A DNA stretch of 33,880 nt from an uncultured Saprospiraceae bacterium (GTDB lineage Bacteria; Bacteroidota; Bacteroidia; Chitinophagales; Saprospiraceae), in the NCBI GenBank assembly GCA_937967625.1, contig CALCJP010000107.1, positions 1-33,880 on the forward strand, read 5' to 3'. Shown piece by piece: positions 30,896 through 33,880 of the stretch. The notes beneath the pieces are model-generated. The model had not been told where the DNA came from, did not search any database, and saw nothing but the letters and a program-made list of their open reading frames with translations. The translations under genes and the position numbers were made by a program. Every line of letters starts with the position of its first letter. The stretch's first letter is position 1.

Positions 30896-31264
30896 TCAAT
30901 TGGTAAAATGTCTTTGTTTCAACGCTTTTTCGAGCATCATGGTGTCGATTTGAGTAGCGGCCAATGGCACTTCGATTTCAATGATTTTGGAAATCATTGG
31001 CTCAAAGCCACAGCTGCGGTATTCGATGAAGAAACTCCCCGAATCAAATATTTCAAATGTAAAACCTCCTCGCTGATTGGTCATCCTATGAGCAAGAATG
31101 GTTTGATTGGTCGCGTCACGGAGGAGGACTTCCGCCTTTTGGATTGGGTTGTGATTTGTGTTGATGACATGTCCGCTCAGGCGCGTCTGGGCTGGTGCGA
31201 TTTGAGTCAGCAGCACAAAAGTGCTGATAAGGAGATTTTTGAGAATGGTAGTCGAGACTTTCAT
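30896..31264 (-). CDS. Small secreted CarboxypepD_reg-like domain protein
   Basis: 122 residues from the second ATG of the track ORF (MKVSTTILKNLL), with a signal peptide ending APAQ. The rest is one carboxypeptidase-regulatory-like domain: RLSGHVINTNHNPIQKAEVLLRD, TNQRGGFTFEIFDSGSFFIEYRSCGFEP, ending IDTMMLEKALKQRHFTN. In TonB receptors and OMP_b-brl_3 proteins this domain is followed by a plug or barrel (the L.E...L.EV step); here the ORF stops there. It may be a complete small protein or the remnant of a truncated receptor. It lies 63 bp upstream of the Omp28-like gene on the same strand. The overlapping plus-strand ORF is its shadow. Confidence 0.7.
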   Translation of the reverse strand: MKVSTTILKNLLISTFVLLTQIAPAQTRLSGHVINTNHNPIQKAEVLLRDATNQTILAHRMTNQRGGFTFEIFDSGSFFIEYRSCGFEPMISKIIEIEVPLAATQIDTMMLEKALKQRHFTN

Positions 31265-31450
31265 GAACATGCGCTTTTTTAGAAAACCAAATACAATTAA
31301 AAAAGATTCCTAACTTATGCGCTAAGTTGCTTTTGAATCATAAATTTGAGACCACGTTTATGTTAAGGGGTTTAGAAGTAAAGAGCTTGCATAAATTTGG
31401 CTCAGCTATTTTTTTCAATGAATTAGCGATTTGATTAACCAATAAAGTCA

Positions 31451-32281
31451 ATGACTGAATTTTTAGAATACACGCTGTTTTCCTACGGAGATTTTAATCT
31501 CACGCCCGGCAATCTCATTGCAGTAGCCGTGATTTATCTGATGGCTGAATTGATGGTTTCGGTCATCAGCAAAAAGCTATTGGATTTCCTTTTTAGGCGT
31601 CGAAAAGTAGATGTAGGCAGAAGTTATGCGATTCGGCAATTCATAAAATATTTTATCTATTTCATTGCGACCATTCTCATTCTGCAGGCGCTTGGGCTGA
31701 AAATTACAGCACTACTCGCTGGTGGAGCTGCACTTTTGGTCGGGGTCGGTATTGGCTTACAACAGACCTTCAATGACCTCATCTCTGGAATTATTCTTTT
31801 GATGGATGCCTCGGTAGAAGTGGGGCATGTCATTCAGGTCAACGACATGGTGGGGCGCGTCAAGCAAATCTCTTTGCGAACCACCCACATCCAAACCCGC
31901 GACGAGGCGATTAAAATCATCCCCAACTCGAAACTGATTAACAATGAACTCATCAACTGGAGTACTGCTGAAAATGCAACCCGATTTCAGGTGGGGGTAG
32001 GGGTGGCGTATAGTTCTGATGTGAAGCTGGTTACGGAATTGATTTTACAGGCAGCGCGAGTTCATCCGAAGGTTTTGAAAGAACCCACTCCGAAGGTGAA
32101 ATTTTCCAATTTTGGAGACTCTTCCTTAGACTTTGAATTGCAGTTTTATAGCCGCGAATACTTTCGGATCGAATTTGTCAAAAGCGACCTTCGCTATAAA
32201 ATCCTTGAATTGTTTCGAGAAAATGATGTGGAAATCCCGTTTCCGCAGACAGATGTTTGGATGCGGAAAGGGGAGGGGTGA
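31451..32281 (+). CDS. Small-conductance mechanosensitive channel (MscS family)
   Basis: 276 residues, close to E. coli MscS in length. Three N-terminal membrane helices are seen (about residues 18-40, 62-82 and 87-117). The pore-lining TM3 is Gly/Ala-rich (LLAGGAALLVGVGIGLQQTFNDLISGIILL). The beta domain follows (DMVGRVKQISLRTTHIQTRD, IPNSKLINNELINWS) and the C-terminal domain ends EIPFPQTDVWM. It releases solutes on hypo-osmotic shock. Its stop codon TGA is also the first three bases of the TGATTG spacer of a hairpin array. Confidence 0.93.
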   Translation: MTEFLEYTLFSYGDFNLTPGNLIAVAVIYLMAELMVSVISKKLLDFLFRRRKVDVGRSYAIRQFIKYFIYFIATILILQALGLKITALLAGGAALLVGVGIGLQQTFNDLISGIILLMDASVEVGHVIQVNDMVGRVKQISLRTTHIQTRDEAIKIIPNSKLINNELINWSTAENATRFQVGVGVAYSSDVKLVTELILQAARVHPKVLKEPTPKVKFSNFGDSSLDFELQFYSREYFRIEFVKSDLRYKILELFRENDVEIPFPQTDVWMRKGEG

Positions 32282-32455
32282 TTGTTGCTCCGCCTGCGGC
32301 GGATGATTGTTTTGTTGCTTCGCAACTGATTGTTTCGCCACTTCGTGGCTGATTGTTTAATTGTTTCGCTTTGCTGATTGTTTTGTGGCTTCGCCACTGA
32401 TTGTTTCGCTTCGCTGATTGTTTGATTGTTTCGCCGCCTGCGGCGGATGATTGTT
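32279..32455. repeat. Array of different hairpins joined by TGATTG-TTT spacers
   Basis: About seven units. Each is TGATTG plus a T-rich link followed by an own perfect mini-hairpin: TCCGCC-TGC-GGCGGA, GTTGC-TTC-GCAAC, GCCAC-TTC-GTGGC, a short GC-TTT-GC form, GTGGC-TTC-GCCAC, GC-TTC-GC and CCGCC-TGC-GGCGG. Spacer sequence is conserved and stems differ. Both arms of each stem change together. Confidence 0.88.
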
Positions 32456-32461
32456 TTTTTT

Positions 32462-32478
32462 TCGACTTTCGTCAAATG
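32462..32478 (-). repeat. micro-hairpin, stem GAC/GTC
   Basis: The minus strand reads CATTTGACGAAAGTCGA, the only GAC/GTC stem in the window. Head-to-head with 32491. Confidence 0.8.
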
Positions 32479-32490
32479 GGTTTGCAATTT

Positions 32491-32507
32491 CATTTCGCGA
32501 AAGCGAA
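32491..32507 (+). repeat. micro-hairpin, stem TTCGC/GCGAA
   Basis: CATTTCGCGAAAGCGAA, 12 bp from its inverted partner. Confidence 0.85.
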
Positions 32508-32510
32508 CTT

Positions 32511-32537
32511 AACAGTCAAACAGTCAAACAGTCAAAC
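32511..32537 (+). repeat. Tandem repeat of AACAGTCA, three units
   Basis: AACAGTCA repeated with an 8-bp period, ending at the tdk stop codon. Confidence 0.9.
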
Positions 32538-32539
32538 CC

Positions 32540-33148
32540 CTACTTCAACTCCTCTTTCATCTTCTGATTGAAATCCAAGATATTCCCCATCGCAAAACAA
32601 GTGCGACAGCGCGGTTCGTACTTATCTTTTTCTCCGAGCACTACGGTATCCGCATTTGCCGAAAGGCGATAAGAATGGGTGGCTAAGTTGCCGCAGTGGC
32701 TACAGATGGCGTGGACTTTGGTGATATATTCGGCAACAGCCAAAACCTGTGGAATAGGGCCAAAAGGTCTGCCTTTGAAATCCATGTCGAGACCTGCCAC
32801 GATGATTCGCTTGCCATTGAGAGCTAAGTTTTGGACGACTTCCGTCAAATCTTCATCAAAAAACTGCGCTTCATCCACTCCCACCACAGAAACCCCATCC
32901 GTCAAGTTCATTAACTCAGACGAGTGGGCAATAGGCGTCGCTAAAATATAGTTTTCATCATGAGAGACGACTTTTCGCTCATCGTAGCGTGTATCAATTT
33001 TGGGCTTGAAAATCTCAACCCGTTGGTTCGCAATTTTTGCTCTTTTCAATCGCCGAATCAATTCCTCTGTTTTGCCAGAAAACATGCTCCCGCAAATCAC
33101 TTCAATCCATCCGCTGCGCTGCCCTTTAAAATGTGGTTCTAAAAACAT
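32540..33148 (-). CDS. tdk: Thymidine kinase (type II, zinc-binding)
   Basis: 202 residues. The Walker A motif GSMFSGKT is at residues 20-27. The Walker B-like [10 protein letters not shown] lies near residue 90, and the lasso-domain zinc ligands are Cys149/152 (CSHC) and Cys181/184 (CRTC). [13 protein letters not shown] is also conserved. It phosphorylates thymidine in the salvage pathway. RLSANADT between the two zinc pairs is encoded across a micro-hairpin, in the loop where family members differ most. Confidence 0.96.
   Translation of the reverse strand: MFLEPHFKGQRSGWIEVICGSMFSGKTEELIRRLKRAKIANQRVEIFKPKIDTRYDERKVVSHDENYILATPIAHSSELMNLTDGVSVVGVDEAQFFDEDLTEVVQNLALNGKRIIVAGLDMDFKGRPFGPIPQVLAVAEYITKVHAICSHCGNLATHSYRLSANADTVVLGEKDKYEPRCRTCFAMGNILDFNQKMKEELK
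32652..32669 (+). repeat. micro-hairpin, stem GCC/GGC, in CDS
   Basis: GCATTTGCCGAAAGGCGA; the other strand encodes YRLSANA of the thymidine kinase zinc loop. Confidence 0.75.
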
Positions 33149-33156
33149 TTAATCAA

Positions 33157-33245
33157 TTTCAAGTACAAGAATCAAGTTCAAGTACAAAAAATCAAGATTC
33201 GCTTCAGATCAGTTTTTTGAATTTGAACTTGAGGCTTGAACTTGA
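33157..33245. repeat. CAAG-rich direct and inverted repeats
   Basis: TTCAAGTACAAGAATCAAG is followed by TTCAAGTACAAAAAATCAAG. ATCAAGTTCAAG (33170) is matched by CTTGAACTTGAT (33234), so the 65 bp between form a loop. Confidence 0.75.
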
Positions 33246-33255
33246 TCTTATTTAC

Positions 33256-33263
33256 TACTTTTG
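33256..33263 (+). promoter_or_regulatory. -7 promoter box TACTTTTG
   Basis: Matches TAnnTTTG, with GCTTG about 17-20 bp upstream as a partial -33. Transcription would start near 33270, immediately before the palindromic element. Confidence 0.55.
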
Positions 33264-33276
33264 TGAGTCAAAGTAA

Positions 33277-33436
33277 GAGTATGTCTAAAATTCAGGTTTA
33301 GAGGCGAAAATTAAAGATTTTTGGTTCTGAGTAAGCCAAAAATTTAATTCATAGCTGGGCTACGGATTCAATTTTTGGAGAAATCAGGTTCAAAAAGGTT
33401 TGATTTGTAGCTTAAAGCTGAAATTTAGACCTACTC
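33277..33436. mobile_element. 160-bp near-palindrome with GAG ends (MITE-like)
   Basis: A 79-nt left arm and 78-nt right arm around TGG. The ends GAGTATGTCTAAAATTCAG and (complement) GAGTAGGTCTAAATTTCAG agree at 17 of 19 positions. The interior aligns through CCAAAAAT and AAT(T/C)C to TAGC-TGG-GCTA. TAA flanks both ends. GAG termini with a 3-bp TNA duplication are, from memory, the pattern of the IS1031 group of IS5. No coding capacity. Confidence 0.78.
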
Positions 33437-33458
33437 TAAAATCCAAAATTAGCAATAA

Positions 33459-33880
33459 ATGAATATTGATAAAGCAAAAATACTTTTAGATAAAATAAAT
33501 GTGCTGATGAAGAGCATGAGCCTATCGCCAGATCAGGTAACTGCCATCGAAAAAGACTTGATGAAAAGCTATGTCAGCCAACTGTATGAGATATTTTTGG
33601 TAGAGGATGGTGCTACTGCTCCGGCGCCCAAACCTGTGAAAGCGACACCTGCGCCGCCGCCTGCTCCAGATCCAATTCCAGAACCAGTAGTGGCCGCCAA
33701 ACCTGCTGCTCCCAAACCAACTCCACCGCCTGCTCCCGCACCACCTGCGCCAAAACCAGAACCCGTCAAAGTAGCCAAACCTGCTCCCAAACCAGTGGAG
33801 TTAGAAATTGCACCAACGCCACCACCCGCGCCCAAACCAAAGGTGAGTGTTGCTATCGATTCCGATCTGGAAGAGGTATT
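33459..33880 (+). CDS. Hypothetical protein with Pro/Ala/Lys-rich region (3' end outside window)
   Basis: The frame is open from ATG 33459 to the window edge (140 codons) and is missing from the ORF track. The first ~50 residues are predicted helical (MNIDKAKILLDKINVLMKSMSL, KDLMKSYVSQLYEIFL). They are followed by ~75 residues of PAPKP, PPPAP and KPAPKP repeats, then VSVAIDSDLEEV. I do not recognise the family. The layout, a small helical domain plus an extended Pro-rich spacer, suggests a tether or scaffold. The Pro-rich codons explain the spurious Gly-rich minus-strand ORF. The leader contains the MITE-like palindrome. Confidence 0.75.
   Translation, partial: MNIDKAKILLDKINVLMKSMSLSPDQVTAIEKDLMKSYVSQLYEIFLVEDGATAPAPKPVKATPAPPPAPDPIPEPVVAAKPAAPKPTPPPAPAPPAPKPEPVKVAKPAPKPVELEIAPTPPPAPKPKVSVAIDSDLEEV

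Larger units (their letters stand above)
33149..33458. other. tdk-to-ORF intergenic region, 310 bp
   Basis: Contains two tandem TTCAAGTACAA...AATCAAG units, a 12-bp inverted repeat, a promoter box and a 160-bp near-palindrome. No gene is visible. Confidence 0.75.

Noticed and set aside
30866-31282. 138-aa plus-strand ORF
   Set aside because: The minus-strand frame over the same bases has a signal peptide and a CarboxypepD_reg domain, so this is a shadow.
32279-32455. CRISPR array
   Set aside because: The constant part is only about 6-9 bp, unit lengths vary, and the variable parts are self-complementary hairpins, not spacers. No cas genes are nearby.
32194-32493. 99-aa minus-strand ORF rich in KQS, RRR and NNQ
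   Set aside because: It is a translation of the TGATTG-hairpin array and has no gene-like composition.
33569-33835. Gly-rich 88-aa minus-strand ORF
   Set aside because: It is the antisense of the Pro/Ala/Lys codons of the plus-strand gene.
1-33880. tRNA, rRNA, intact insertion sequence or prophage
   Set aside because: None was recognised on reading; only short, noncoding repeat-type elements are present.

Overview
The window is chromosomal DNA from a member of the Bacteroidota. The evidence is a type IX secretion (T9SS)/gliding cluster (GldJ-like, PorP/SprF-like, PorU, PorV), secreted proteins ending in T9SS sorting domains, a TonB-dependent receptor, and several TAnnTTTG promoter boxes typical of this phylum. 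The large PKD/CHU_C protein and the sterol desaturase/photolyase content suggest a Saprospiria/Lewinella-like lineage, but that is an inference. I see no rRNA, tRNA, CRISPR array, prophage or intact transposase gene.

Layout. 1-2.6 kb: two photolyase/cryptochrome-family genes, the first cut by the window edge, the second an Fe-S type. 2.6-5.1 kb (minus): an enoyl-CoA hydratase and an acyl-CoA carboxylase carboxyltransferase. 5.2-13.1 kb: the T9SS cluster, with gldJ-like and porP-like genes on minus and porU and porV on plus. 13.5-15.6 kb: sterol desaturase-family protein and an unknown lipoprotein. 15.8-18.4 kb (minus): rpsT, then GT9 glycosyltransferase-xseB-porin as a tight operon. 18.5-21.4 kb: GIY-YIG-like protein, TetR regulator and a divergent SulP anion transporter. 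21.7-25.1 kb (minus): PA14/OmpA protein and the PKD-rich T9SS cargo. 25.4-29.5 kb: Sua5/TsaC, an MbnP-like lipoprotein and a TonB-dependent receptor, a likely metal-uptake pair. 29.8-33.1 kb: Omp28-like T9SS cargo, a small CarboxypepD_reg protein, an MscS channel and thymidine kinase. A Pro/Ala/Lys-rich ORF runs off the right edge.

The genes are mostly ordinary; the noncoding layer is not. About 30 copies of a micro-hairpin family are scattered through intergenic and coding DNA: an ATTT-like leader, a 3-6 bp stem whose bases covary, and an invariant C(GAAA)G loop. Several pairs are head-to-head, like the BIMEs formed by REP elements. There is also a 30-bp palindromic repeat sitting in the same reading frame in two unrelated genes, an array of different perfect hairpins joined by a constant TGATTGTTT-like spacer behind mscS, and two ~160-bp near-palindromes that look like MITEs, one with GAG ends and a possible TAA duplication. 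A pair of covarying GAA-triloop hairpins and several minisatellites complete the set. A run of nine G at the ribosome-binding position of the TonB receptor is a candidate phase-variation switch. The micro-hairpin family is my best candidate for an undescribed system.
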